Part shown: in pieces, positions 1 through 7,859 of the stretch
Numbering within the stretch: the stretch's first letter is position 1
Layout: every line of letters starts with the position of its first letter
DNA from: CAZSPT01 sp964608895
GTDB lineage: Bacteria; Patescibacteriota; Patescibacteriia; 2-01-FULL-39-33
Assembly: GCA_964608895.1 (NCBI GenBank)
Contig: CAZSPT010000006.1
Coordinates: 1 to 26,904, forward strand
DNA length: 26,904 bases
Direction of reading: 5' to 3'
Notes under the pieces: generated by a model
The model's database searches: none
What the model was told of the DNA's origin: nothing
Seen by the model: only the letters and a program-made list of their open reading frames with translations
Made by a program: the position numbers and the translations under genes

Positions 1-3000
1 AATCGCCGGGGTGGGCTGTTTGTTCAAACGGCCAGTCGGAATTATAAGTGTCAATTAAGGCCTCGCAGCCGGCCGCTTCCGGCCGACAGAGCCGTTCAAA
101 AGAATAGAGGTTCCAAATCCGATTTTGACGGTCATAATAATCTTGACAGCCGATAAACCCCTGACAGCTTGATGGAGTGTACCAGGAATTTTCAACTAAA
201 AAGAGATTTTCTTTAACTTCTTTCAGTAAGACATTGTCAAGATAGAAACTTTTATCGGCCGGGAAATTAAATTCCAATTGAGGAGAATCTTCAAGATTCC
301 AGTCAATCGTGACCGGACCGAGAGAATATTCCCGCCAATCGGTTCCAACTTCCAAATTTCGGCTGAAAAGCCGGTCTTGGGAGTCCGCTCCTTTAAAATT
401 GATTCCTGAAATTTCAATTTCAGAATCAGCTTTAGCCCAGAAACTCAAAAGATAAGTTCCGCCGGACCGAACTTCAACTTCAGCCGCCAAACGTCCGGCT
501 CCGGAATTATTGACCAGGCAAGTGCCGCCGGGATAACTGGCCGCCGAGCTTAGCCGCCCATTGCTCCAGTCGGCCGCCCCTGATTCAAAATCGCTGAAAA
601 AAATATTTTTAACATTATTGCCCTGATTGCCGAGATACCCGCGGCAGCCGGCCGCTCCTTGGGAACAGCTTCGGCTTAGTCCGGGAATCGCCTGATAAAT
701 ACATTCTTGCTGACTGTTCCAATACCCGCCGGAATCAAGGCAATCGTTTTGGGCGGTTTCGGAATCAGCCTGGGTTTTGGTTCGGCGATAAGGATGACAG
801 TTTTCCGGAGCAACCAGAATTGTCCGGGAAAGCAGGCGATGGGAAACTCTCCCATCTTGATTGTAAAATTTCCGACAGTCAAAATTAGCCGGAATAACAA
901 CGCTCTGACCGGGATTGGAAAAATCATAATAACCCTTAATTTCCTCCGGCAGGCAAACTCCCAAATCATGGAGCTGATTCAAAATTTCAAAATTAATATT
1001 TTCGGGAGAATAATTTTCATTAAGGTATTTTTCAATATCAATGTCGTCGTCGGTATTTTCAAACTTCTCCTGGTCTTGGCAGGTCGCCTCACTGGCCTGA
1101 TTATCCAAATTAACACAAGGAGCGGAAGAAGAATAATCGCTTTTTTTCAACTTAAACAATTTGAGCTGATAACCGGAAATATCGTCGCCTTGCCAGGTGT
1201 AATAGGGAAAAGCGTCCTGGTCGTCTTTTTGACAGAACCGAAGCTGGGAATAATATTCCAACGCTTCTCCACCCAGCTCAACTTTATCCAAATTGGTAAA
1301 CTCGTCGCAACCGACTTCGGCCGCTGAACAATATCTTGGAATATCATTGGCGATAAAAGAAACCCAGCGGCCCGAAGTAAAGAAAGTTTCCCGTTGGCGA
1401 TAAGTTTGGTAGCCGACGCATTCTTCGGGGCAAATACTGCCGGCGGTAATAATTCCGGGCACCGCCGGATCTTCGTTGACCGGAGTGTAAAGCTCGCAAC
1501 CGACTTCTTCTTTCAAGCAATGAGTGGCAAACCGCTCGCAGTCCAGCGGAGCCAGACAGCGGCCGGCCAAATCATCCCAGCGGCCGTTCAACCTCCGGCA
1601 ATCTGGTTCAGCCAATGGTTCAAAATTATAATCACAGTTGTAATAATCAGGAGCTTTTTTAAGATGGCTTAGTTGATTTTCCGGCCGGGTTGAAGGCTGA
1701 TAATCGTGATAATCACTCGGCCGGCTTTGATTATATTCAGCCCGCTCCAATTGAATATTGTCAAAATAAACTTCGGCGCCGTTAGTGTTAAGCTCCACCA
1801 AGGCCGCAAGAACGGCCTCATCTTCGGGAACCGTAAAAGAAGCCGCCAGTCTTTCCCAAGCTCCGGAATTTGAATAATCTTGGGCCGTCCCAAACGCGCT
1901 GCCGGCAATCTTCAATTTTAATTGAGGATCGGCGGCCGAATCCGGACTATAAACCCAGCCGGACAAAAAATAATTTCCGGGTATAAGAGAAATCGCCCTG
2001 GCCGTATGAGCCGAAGAACCGTCCAGCCGGAGGGAATAAGAACCGCCTTGGGAGCGCTCGCTCCGGCGAGCGCCGGCGCTCCAACTGGAAGCTCCCCCTT
2101 CGGGTCCGGCCAGCTCAAATCCGGGATTGGAAATCAGATTGCTCCCTAAACCCGGGGCAGTCCGAATAAACCGGCTGCAGCCTTCTTGGTCTGACTGGCA
2201 AGCGCCAACATCCCGATCAAAATAAAATACCGATTGTTCAAAAGAAGCATTTTCAAATCCCAAAGTCAGCCAGACACTTGATCGGGAAACTTCAACCGGC
2301 TTAAGAGAAAAATCATCAAGATAAAAGCTACCGGCGCCTTGATTGAAAATTTCAATCGTCAAGGGAGAAATTTCCGGTAGCCGGAAATTAATCGTTTTTT
2401 CCCGCCAGCTCTCGGACAATTGTCCGAATTCCAACTTACCCAACTCGGTCTCGCCGGTCAACACCTTAATTGAAACGCTTCCGGCTGACAAACTGCCCCG
2501 AAGACTGAATTTTAACTGATAATCTTCCCGGGCAGTTAAACCGAAAACCGGAACTTTAAGCGAAGCCCTCAAAGGAATCAGCGAAGAGAAAAATCCATGA
2601 AGGGCCGCTCCGCCGTCCCGGCCCTGATTATCTTCCCGAGAAAAATAGTGGCTGGCGTCAAAATAACCTTCTTCCCAATCAGCGGCGTCCCAGGAATTGT
2701 TAATTGCTTCCTCAAAACCGGAATTTAATCCTTCCAAAACATCTCCGGAACCGCCGGATAAATCCGGCTGGCAGCGAACTCCTTGATAATCAATCAGACA
2801 GCTGGCGTTGACAAAACAGCCTTCAGGATCAGCACAAGAAGAATCCATCATTACCCGATAATCACCGCTGGTCTGACGACCCGGCTTAATTTCCGCGTCA
2901 ACGACCGCCACCTCGCAACCGTTGGGCTGTTCGCAGACTGATAAAACCTTGTTAAAATCAGTGTGGCTCCAGACCCCGTCTTTCGAATTAAGCCAAGCGC

Positions 3001-4897
3001 TATACCACTGGCAGCCAGCGCTTTGGGCGCTGCAATTCCGATAATCCAAAGTATTCATCAGATAACTGATTGTCTCACCCGAGGGGGCCTTAAAGGTTTG
3101 GCAGCTATTATATTTCGGCTGACAATAATCGCTGTTAAAATCCCAGATTCGCTCTTCTTCGGTGCAGTAGCCATAAGCAAGACAATTGCCGTTATCGTCC
3201 TCCCGAAGGCATTGTTGTTCATCAGCGCAGTATTTCTCCCGCCGAACCGTTCCTTCTTGGGAAAAAGCCTCGGAATTTTGGGGGCCATAGCCTTCCCGGC
3301 GACAAAAAAGCTCCGGCGCTTTCAAAACCCAATAAGGATCAACCAACTGATAAAATTCTGAATCCGGATCGTCAAAAACATTGATTAAATCCTCCAGACT
3401 GTAACTTTTTCCGGATTGTTCAATTTCGGAAATTTTTCTGGCGGCGATTTCCCAGCCAACCGGAATAATCCGGTATTTTCTTAAAATAATCACTGTTCGG
3501 AGGCTGAAAACCGTCTGAGGATTGGGAACTTCTTCAGTCGCCGAAACAAACCGCCGCTTTTTGATTTCTTTAGGCAGGTCCTTAACTAAAGACTTCTCCC
3601 GGATTTCCTGGGCAAACAGCTGGTCAATAACGCAGTTAGTCGGCCCGGGATTGTTTCTAAGCTCGTCGCTGCATTGAATTAATTTGTTAAGAATATTATA
3701 AGGACCGCCGACCTGAATTTGGCTTTCTTTAATATCTTCCAAAAATTTTGAATTGCTTTCTTGATAACCCGAAATATAAGGTGAAGCATCGCGGTCAAAC
3801 AAAGAAGTAACCGGTGAAAGATCTAATCCTTGACGGCCGCCGGAGCCACTGCTATCGCTAAACAGGCCGGTCTTCAAATTCTGAAAAAACTTCCCGACTA
3901 AAGTGTCTAAAAAGGTTTCAATAAAATCGTAGACAGTGCCGGTGAAAGTTTCGTGCTCTTTGTTTAGTTTTTCAAAAGACTCTTCCAAAGTTTTCCTTAC
4001 CTGAGAGCCGGGCGTCAGAATATAATTGGCAAAGTTGGTTACCGGCAACCAGCCGTCGCCGCTCGGCGTAAGAATCGCTTCGGTCATCTGGCGGTCAAGC
4101 TTTGAATGAAGATTGCTTTTTAAGCTAAGGTAAATTCCCAAGTCGTTCTGCTCCGGAGTGAGATAGTTTTGAAAATCATAGTAATAGTCGGGGTTGTCAA
4201 TCGCTTGCCGCCAATTGCCCACCATCTCGGAAAAATTGCAACTCGGCCTTCTCGGCCGGCGATAGTCAAGTCCGGTTTTAATCAGCAGCCGAGCCCGAAA
4301 ATTCGGTTCGCAAAGATTAGTTCCTAAAATATCGTCAACTTCGTCAATAAACGAACCAAATGCCTGGTCAGCGGTGTCTTTAAGATATTCTCCCCAACCT
4401 TCGGTAATAAAAAGCGGCTTCTGGCCTTTGCCGCCGGAAGCAATCCAGCTGGCGGTATCATAAGCGAATTGCTTGGCAAACTGGCTCCACATCGCCTTCC
4501 AGCCACCAGCCAAGGCCTCCTTTAGTTTATGCTTTAAAATATCTCTCCTTACCTCACTCTTCCTCACCTCCCAAAGAGCCTTAACTTCTTCTTCACTCGC
4601 CCCATATTGGCTTTCCATTACTTTTTTGAAACACATGGCCACTCCGCTGACGTCAAAAGTGTATTCATAATTAACTATTGGTCCACTGCCTTGTCCTGTC
4701 AAAATCGGAGCCATGCATTCTTCCAATACTTCATCCGCAGCAAAAAGCGCTTTTGTTTCTTGAAGATTCCGAAGCTCATCCGCTAATTCGGAAGGATCTA
4801 GGGAAAAACAATCACTAACCGGCAAAAAACAGCCAAGGCTGACAATTAAAACCGCCAGAGAGAATAAAATAATTCTATTTTTTTGAAAATTTTTCAT
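1..4897 (-). CDS. Giant secreted Cys-rich multidomain surface protein, C-terminus beyond window
   Basis: One frame stays open from the ATG at 4897 to the window edge, at least 1632 codons. The N-terminus is a signal peptide (basic residues, hydrophobic stretch ILFSLAVLIVSLGC, then FLPVSDCFS). SLGC resembles an imperfect lipobox, so a lipoprotein is possible. Residues about 30-560 are mostly polar and helix-like and match no family I recognise. From about residue 560 the protein becomes Cys-rich. Three beta-sandwich modules follow, at about 718-866, 916-1054 and 1426-1565, each ending in a version of FYLDDFSLK as in CBM4/9-type jelly rolls. Nine C-x(4,5)-G-C motifs lie between residues 620 and 1612. 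The start is 2 nt after the stop of the upstream membrane protein, so the two are probably cotranslated. I infer a cell-surface or adhesion role; the substrate is unknown. Certain as a coding frame, uncertain in function. Confidence 0.88.
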   Translation of the reverse strand, partial: MKNFQKNRIILFSLAVLIVSLGCFLPVSDCFSLDPSELADELRNLQETKALFAADEVLEECMAPILTGQGSGPIVNYEYTFDVSGVAMCFKKVMESQYGASEEEVKALWEVRKSEVRRDILKHKLKEALAGGWKAMWSQFAKQFAYDTASWIASGGKGQKPLFITEGWGEYLKDTADQAFGSFIDEVDDILGTNLCEPNFRARLLIKTGLDYRRPRRPSCNFSEMVGNWRQAIDNPDYYYDFQNYLTPEQNDLGIYLSLKSNLHSKLDRQMTEAILTPSGDGWLPVTNFANYILTPGSQVRKTLEESFEKLNKEHETFTGTVYDFIETFLDTLVGKFFQNLKTGLFSDSSGSGGRQGLDLSPVTSLFDRDASPYISGYQESNSKFLEDIKESQIQVGGPYNILNKLIQCSDELRNNPGPTNCVIDQLFAQEIREKSLVKDLPKEIKKRRFVSATEEVPNPQTVFSLRTVIILRKYRIIPVGWEIAARKISEIEQSGKSYSLEDLINVFDDPDSEFYQLVDPYWVLKAPELFCRREGYGPQNSEAFSQEGTVRREKYCADEQQCLREDDNGNCLAYGYCTEEERIWDFNSDYCQPKYNSCQTFKAPSGETISYLMNTLDYRNCSAQSAGCQWYSAWLNSKDGVWSHTDFNKVLSVCEQPNGCEVAVVDAEIKPGRQTSGDYRVMMDSSCADPEGCFVNASCLIDYQGVRCQPDLSGGSGDVLEGLNSGFEEAINNSWDAADWEEGYFDASHYFSREDNQGRDGGAALHGFFSSLIPLRASLKVPVFGLTAREDYQLKFSLRGSLSAGSVSIKVLTGETELGKLEFGQLSESWREKTINFRLPEISPLTIEIFNQGAGSFYLDDFSLKPVEVSRSSVWLTLGFENASFEQSVFYFDRDVGACQSDQEGCSRFIRTAPGLGSNLISNPGFELAGPEGGASSWSAGARRSERSQGGSYSLRLDGSSAHTARAISLIPGNYFLSGWVYSPDSAADPQLKLKIAGSAFGTAQDYSNSGAWERLAASFTVPEDEAVLAALVELNTNGAEVYFDNIQLERAEYNQSRPSDYHDYQPSTRPENQLSHLKKAPDYYNCDYNFEPLAEPDCRRLNGRWDDLAGRCLAPLDCERFATHCLKEEVGCELYTPVNEDPAVPGIITAGSICPEECVGYQTYRQRETFFTSGRWVSFIANDIPRYCSAAEVGCDEFTNLDKVELGGEALEYYSQLRFCQKDDQDAFPYYTWQGDDISGYQLKLFKLKKSDYSSSAPCVNLDNQASEATCQDQEKFENTDDDIDIEKYLNENYSPENINFEILNQLHDLGVCLPEEIKGYYDFSNPGQSVVIPANFDCRKFYNQDGRVSHRLLSRTILVAPENCHPYRRTKTQADSETAQNDCLDSGGYWNSQQECIYQAIPGLSRSCSQGAAGCRGYLGNQGNNVKNIFFSDFESGAADWSNGRLSSAASYPGGTCLVNNSGAGRLAAEVEVRSGGTYLLSFWAKADSEIEISGINFKGADSQDRLFSRNLEVGTDWREYSLGPVTIDWNLEDSPQLEFNFPADKSFYLDNVLLKEVKENLFLVENSWYTPSSCQGFIGCQDYYDRQNRIWNLYSFERLCRPEAAGCEALIDTYNSDWPFEQTAHPGD
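2051..2082. repeat. GC-rich nested palindrome inside the giant gene
   Basis: A perfect 8-bp inverted repeat (GCGCTCGC at 2054-2061, GCGAGCGC at 2066-2073, loop TCCG) lies inside a 7-bp outer repeat (GGAGCGC at 2051-2057, GCGCTCC at 2076-2082). Smaller palindromes overlap it. It is far richer in GC than its surroundings and is read in frame as part of a low-complexity Ser/Arg-rich stretch (SAGARRSERS) within the second jelly-roll module. It resembles a small palindromic element inserted in frame. Copy number elsewhere in the genome cannot be seen from here. Confidence 0.6.
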
Positions 4898-4899
4898 AA

Positions 4900-5742
4900 T
4901 CAGTCGCTTTCAGCGGCTTCTTCCAGCCGAGAAAGAAACATTTCTTTTAATTCCTGGTCAGTTACTTGAGCAAGAATTTCTTCCGGCGCCCCTTCTTGAA
5001 TCAGTAAAGTTCTGATTTCCGCTCCGGACAACCCTTTCAAATCCTCCAAAGAATCAAAATTTAATTCTTCAACTCCAGCGCCTTGTGATTGAAAATCACC
5101 GGAAAAGTTTTCTTGACCCTCGGCGACTTCGGCATAAATTTCCAAAAGCTCTTGGTCGCTGAGCTGGTCAAGCTGTTCTTGAGGAATTCCAGCGGCGATT
5201 AAAATCTCCCGAAGCTCGGCCACGGTTGTTTCCGTCCCGCCAAAAGACGAAGGAGTTTCAACTCCGCCGGCCGAAAAAACAGCTGCTTCTCCGTTGTCCG
5301 GCCGGCTGAAAGAGCAATTTTCCTCACCCGGACAATTTGGGTCATAACCTCCTTCTATCTCTTGGCGGTCGCTAAAGCCATCGCTGTCGCTGTCCGAAAG
5401 ATAAGGGCTGGTTTGATAAATATAAAGCTCTTGATAATCAGAAAGCCCGTCCTGATCAGTGTCTTTTTCTTTAAGCTGGTTAAGATAAGCAAGCTGGTCA
5501 GAACCGTCCCGGCCAGAACTGTCAGCGTGCTCCTGCTCTCCAAAATCCCTAAAAGCAATCAAAGAATTGTCAATTATTCGGGAAATCTGAAAATATCCCA
5601 AAAATAAGGCAAAAAAAGCCAAAATTAAAATAATTCCGGAAACTACCTTTTCTTTTAGCGGCCAAGAATTAAAAGAAATAATTTCTTTATCGCTCCGGCT
5701 TTCCGGCTGGCTGTTTAAATTATTTTCTTTGTCACCTTCCAT
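4900..5742 (-). CDS. Single-pass membrane protein with thrombospondin-type-3-like Ca-binding repeats and two C-terminal helical repeats
   Basis: 280 aa from the ATG at 5742. A TTG 30 nt upstream keeps the frame but would lie only about 5 nt from the predicted transcription start, so the ATG is preferred. A short acidic cytoplasmic segment is followed by one membrane helix (GIILILAFFALFLGYF). Next come two DxDxDGxxDxxE motifs (DTDQDGLSDYQE and DSDSDGFSDRQE, DNA about 5340-5470), typical of thrombospondin type 3 / EF-hand-like calcium sites in surface proteins. The C-terminal third holds two related helical repeats of about 31 residues (DNA 5125-5217 and 4924-5019) sharing a GxPxExLxQ core and TDQEL/SDQEL. 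The gene precedes the giant Cys-rich gene by 2 nt, so it may be that protein's partner or anchor. No enzyme domain is visible. The function is unknown. Confidence 0.85.
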   Translation of the reverse strand: MEGDKENNLNSQPESRSDKEIISFNSWPLKEKVVSGIILILAFFALFLGYFQISRIIDNSLIAFRDFGEQEHADSSGRDGSDQLAYLNQLKEKDTDQDGLSDYQELYIYQTSPYLSDSDSDGFSDRQEIEGGYDPNCPGEENCSFSRPDNGEAAVFSAGGVETPSSFGGTETTVAELREILIAAGIPQEQLDQLSDQELLEIYAEVAEGQENFSGDFQSQGAGVEELNFDSLEDLKGLSGAEIRTLLIQEGAPEEILAQVTDQELKEMFLSRLEEAAESD

Positions 5743-5783
5743 TAAAGATGTGGATATTTTCGCCTTTATCAATTATTGTCTAA

Positions 5784-5812
5784 ATTATATCATAAAAAAA
5801 ACAATTCCGCCA
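5784..5812 (-). promoter_or_regulatory. Promoter for the Ca-repeat protein and giant protein operon
   Basis: Perfect extended -10, TGA-TATAAT, with the hexamer at 5789-5784. The spacer holds a run of T. The -35 position (TGGCGG) is poor, as is common with extended -10 promoters. The predicted start near 5777 gives a leader of about 35 nt to the ATG at 5742. Confidence 0.55.
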
Positions 5813-5835
5813 TTATGTTATGACAGAAATCACCT

Positions 5836-6657
5836 TTAGAATTCAATATTTTTTCGCAACCGGCTCCAATCACTTGGAGAAAGCTCTTCAGCCCTGATTT
5901 TTTCATCCAAACCGCTCTGATTAAGGGCTTTTTTAATAAAATCCGCCGGCCGGCCGAGTCCGGCGGTTAAATTTTTTTGAAGCTGTTTCCGCCGGGAGGA
6001 AAATCCGATTTTTGCCAGACGGACAATTTTGTCAACCGGATCAGCTAAAGGGTTTTTCCGAACCGCCAACTCAAGGGCGGCTGAAGCGACTCGCGGCCGG
6101 GGCCAAAAACAGCTCCGGTTAATTGAAAATAAAATCCTCGGCTCGGCCCAAAGCTGAACCGTTAAAGCCAAAAGATTCATTTCTCCGGGCTTAGCCAGAA
6201 TCCGCTCGGCTGTTTCTTTTTGAACAATCACGGTCAGCCGAACCGGCCGGGGCGGCCGGCTGAAAACTTTCCGAAAAAAATTGGCGGTGATGTTATAAGG
6301 TAAAGCAGCCACCACTTGATACCCCCGGTCACTCAAACCAAGCTCGGCCAAATCAACTTTAAGAACATCGCCTGATTTTAAAATAAAATTCGGCTGGTTT
6401 TGAAAATTTTTTTTCAACCAATAAAAAATCTTCCGATCAAGCTCAATCGCCACAACTTTGCCGGCCCGGCCAAGCAGTTCGGCGGTTAAAATTCCAAAAC
6501 CCGGCCCGACTTCCAGCACTGCTTCCCGACCGGTTAGACCGCTCGCTTTAATTAGCCGAACAGCGACATTTTTATCAATTAAAAAATTCTGACCCCGATT
6601 TTTACTCGGAGCGATTTCCAAATGTTGACAGATTGACTTTAGCTCGGACAAATTCAT
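5836..6657 (-). CDS. rsmA: 16S rRNA dimethyladenosine transferase KsgA/RsmA
   Basis: 273 aa, the usual family length. It dimethylates two adjacent adenines in the 3' terminal hairpin of 16S rRNA during small-subunit maturation, using S-adenosylmethionine. Visible signatures are the N-terminal KNRGQNFLID segment, the SAM-binding loop VLEVGPGFGILT (about 47-58), acidic motif II VVAIELD, and a post-motif-IV segment (VIVQKETAERILAKPG) typical of the family. The catalytic motif IV reads AALPY (residues 117-121) rather than the usual NLPY, so the Asn that contacts the target adenine is Ala118 here. The ATG lies 9 nt after the stop of the MFS gene upstream, so it belongs to the femABX-MFS-MFS-rsmA run. 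Confidence 0.93.
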   Translation of the reverse strand: MNLSELKSICQHLEIAPSKNRGQNFLIDKNVAVRLIKASGLTGREAVLEVGPGFGILTAELLGRAGKVVAIELDRKIFYWLKKNFQNQPNFILKSGDVLKVDLAELGLSDRGYQVVAALPYNITANFFRKVFSRPPRPVRLTVIVQKETAERILAKPGEMNLLALTVQLWAEPRILFSINRSCFWPRPRVASAALELAVRKNPLADPVDKIVRLAKIGFSSRRKQLQKNLTAGLGRPADFIKKALNQSGLDEKIRAEELSPSDWSRLRKNIEF

Positions 6658-6666
6658 AAACAGCGG

Positions 6667-7854
6667 TTAAAAATCAAAAAAAAGATAGCATAAAGTAAAC
6701 AAAGCAGCCAAAAGAAACAAAGCGTTCCAACCGGGAATAAAAATTTCCAGCAAAAGCAGTCCCAGAACCAGAGCAAGAATCTTCCCGAGCACCAGCGACA
6801 TTTCAAAAAACAAAATTGACCTAACCACCGCCCGGTCCTGGGCTTCTTCATAAACTTCGGCAATCATCGGAATAACCACCGCCTGCTTGGAAATCCGGGA
6901 ATAAACATCAATAACAAAAACCCCGAAAACGCTTCGGGTAAACAGCCGAATCAACCAACTGAAAAACTGAAAAATCGCCCCATAGCCGAGAATCAGCCGG
7001 CGATCCCGACGGTCGGAAATTCGGCCAATATAAAAAAAAACCACTGTCGTTACTAAAATTGAAACAGCGCTCAAAGCGCCTAAGCCGAGAAAGTCCCGGA
7101 CAATTACGTAAATAAAAATCGGCCAAATAACCAAAACAATCAATTCTTCGCCAAAGCCGAGAAAAGAAAAAAGCCGCTTGCGGTTGGCCGGCCGCCAAAA
7201 CTCCTGAAAAATTTCCCAATAAGGAAAAGAGCCGCTCCGGAACTTTTCCCGGGTAATCAGCATTGGAATATTTGAAAGAATCATTAAAATCCCGGCCATA
7301 ATAAAAAGGGCTTGATAATTGAAAAATTTCAGAATAAAACCGCCGGCCAACGGGCCGAAAACATAGACGACCGACTGGAGAACGACCAAGTTGCTGACTT
7401 CCCTTCCCTGTTGTCCGTCAACCGAAAAGCTGGCAAAATTGCTGTGATAGGCCGGCCAGTAAAGGGTTTTTGAAATCACGTAAAGAAAAACCGCCGGAAT
7501 AATCAGCCAAAAACAATAGCTGATTCCGAAAAAAACAAAATAAAACAAAGCCGAAAAAACAGTGCTGACAGCAATAGTCCACTCATAGCCCAACTTTTTA
7601 ACAAACTTTCCTCCCAAAGGCAGAGCGAAAAAATAAATAAAATAAACAGCCAGATAAAAAAGAAAAATCAATTGAAGAGTCCGGGTCAAGTTGAAATCTT
7701 TAATAAAAACAAGATAAAGGAAAACCGGCTCAAAAATTGCCACCAAAGCGACCGCGAAATTAAAAATCAAAGTTGAAGAAAAAAGCTCTTTTACTTGACG
7801 GGTCAGTCGGAAGGCGAGAAAGGAAGTCAAGAGATTTTTCAGCCGGTAATTCAT
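6667..7854 (-). CDS. MFS-like multi-pass transporter, second tandem copy
   Basis: 395 aa, very hydrophobic, with about 12 predicted membrane helices, consistent with the major facilitator superfamily. The loop after helix 4 carries YWPAYHSNFASF (YHSNFASF at 136-143), and the second half begins with LVIWPIFIYVIVRDF. Both elements recur in the neighbouring transporter, so the two are diverged paralogues. A short cytoplasmic GRISDRRDRR loop resembles the MFS motif A between helices 8 and 9. The ATG lies 5 nt after the stop of the upstream paralogue and the gene is followed 9 nt later by rsmA. The substrate cannot be read from the sequence; the femABX neighbour hints at the cell envelope, but that is inference only. 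Confidence 0.85.
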   Translation of the reverse strand: MNYRLKNLLTSFLAFRLTRQVKELFSSTLIFNFAVALVAIFEPVFLYLVFIKDFNLTRTLQLIFLFYLAVYFIYFFALPLGGKFVKKLGYEWTIAVSTVFSALFYFVFFGISYCFWLIIPAVFLYVISKTLYWPAYHSNFASFSVDGQQGREVSNLVVLQSVVYVFGPLAGGFILKFFNYQALFIMAGILMILSNIPMLITREKFRSGSFPYWEIFQEFWRPANRKRLFSFLGFGEELIVLVIWPIFIYVIVRDFLGLGALSAVSILVTTVVFFYIGRISDRRDRRLILGYGAIFQFFSWLIRLFTRSVFGVFVIDVYSRISKQAVVIPMIAEVYEEAQDRAVVRSILFFEMSLVLGKILALVLGLLLLEIFIPGWNALFLLAALFTLCYLFFDF

Positions 7855-7859
7855 AACCG

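Noticed and set aside
707..1327. Reading frames on the plus strand inside the giant gene region (for example 707-1327 and 2963-3361)
   Set aside because: They are antisense to a continuous minus-strand frame with a signal peptide, Cys motifs and recognisable modules; their own translations show no domain or ribosome site.
3017..3033. Small hairpin CAGCGC...GCGCTG in the giant gene
   Set aside because: Six base pairs explained by the codons of CSAQSAG; no relation to the larger palindrome could be shown.
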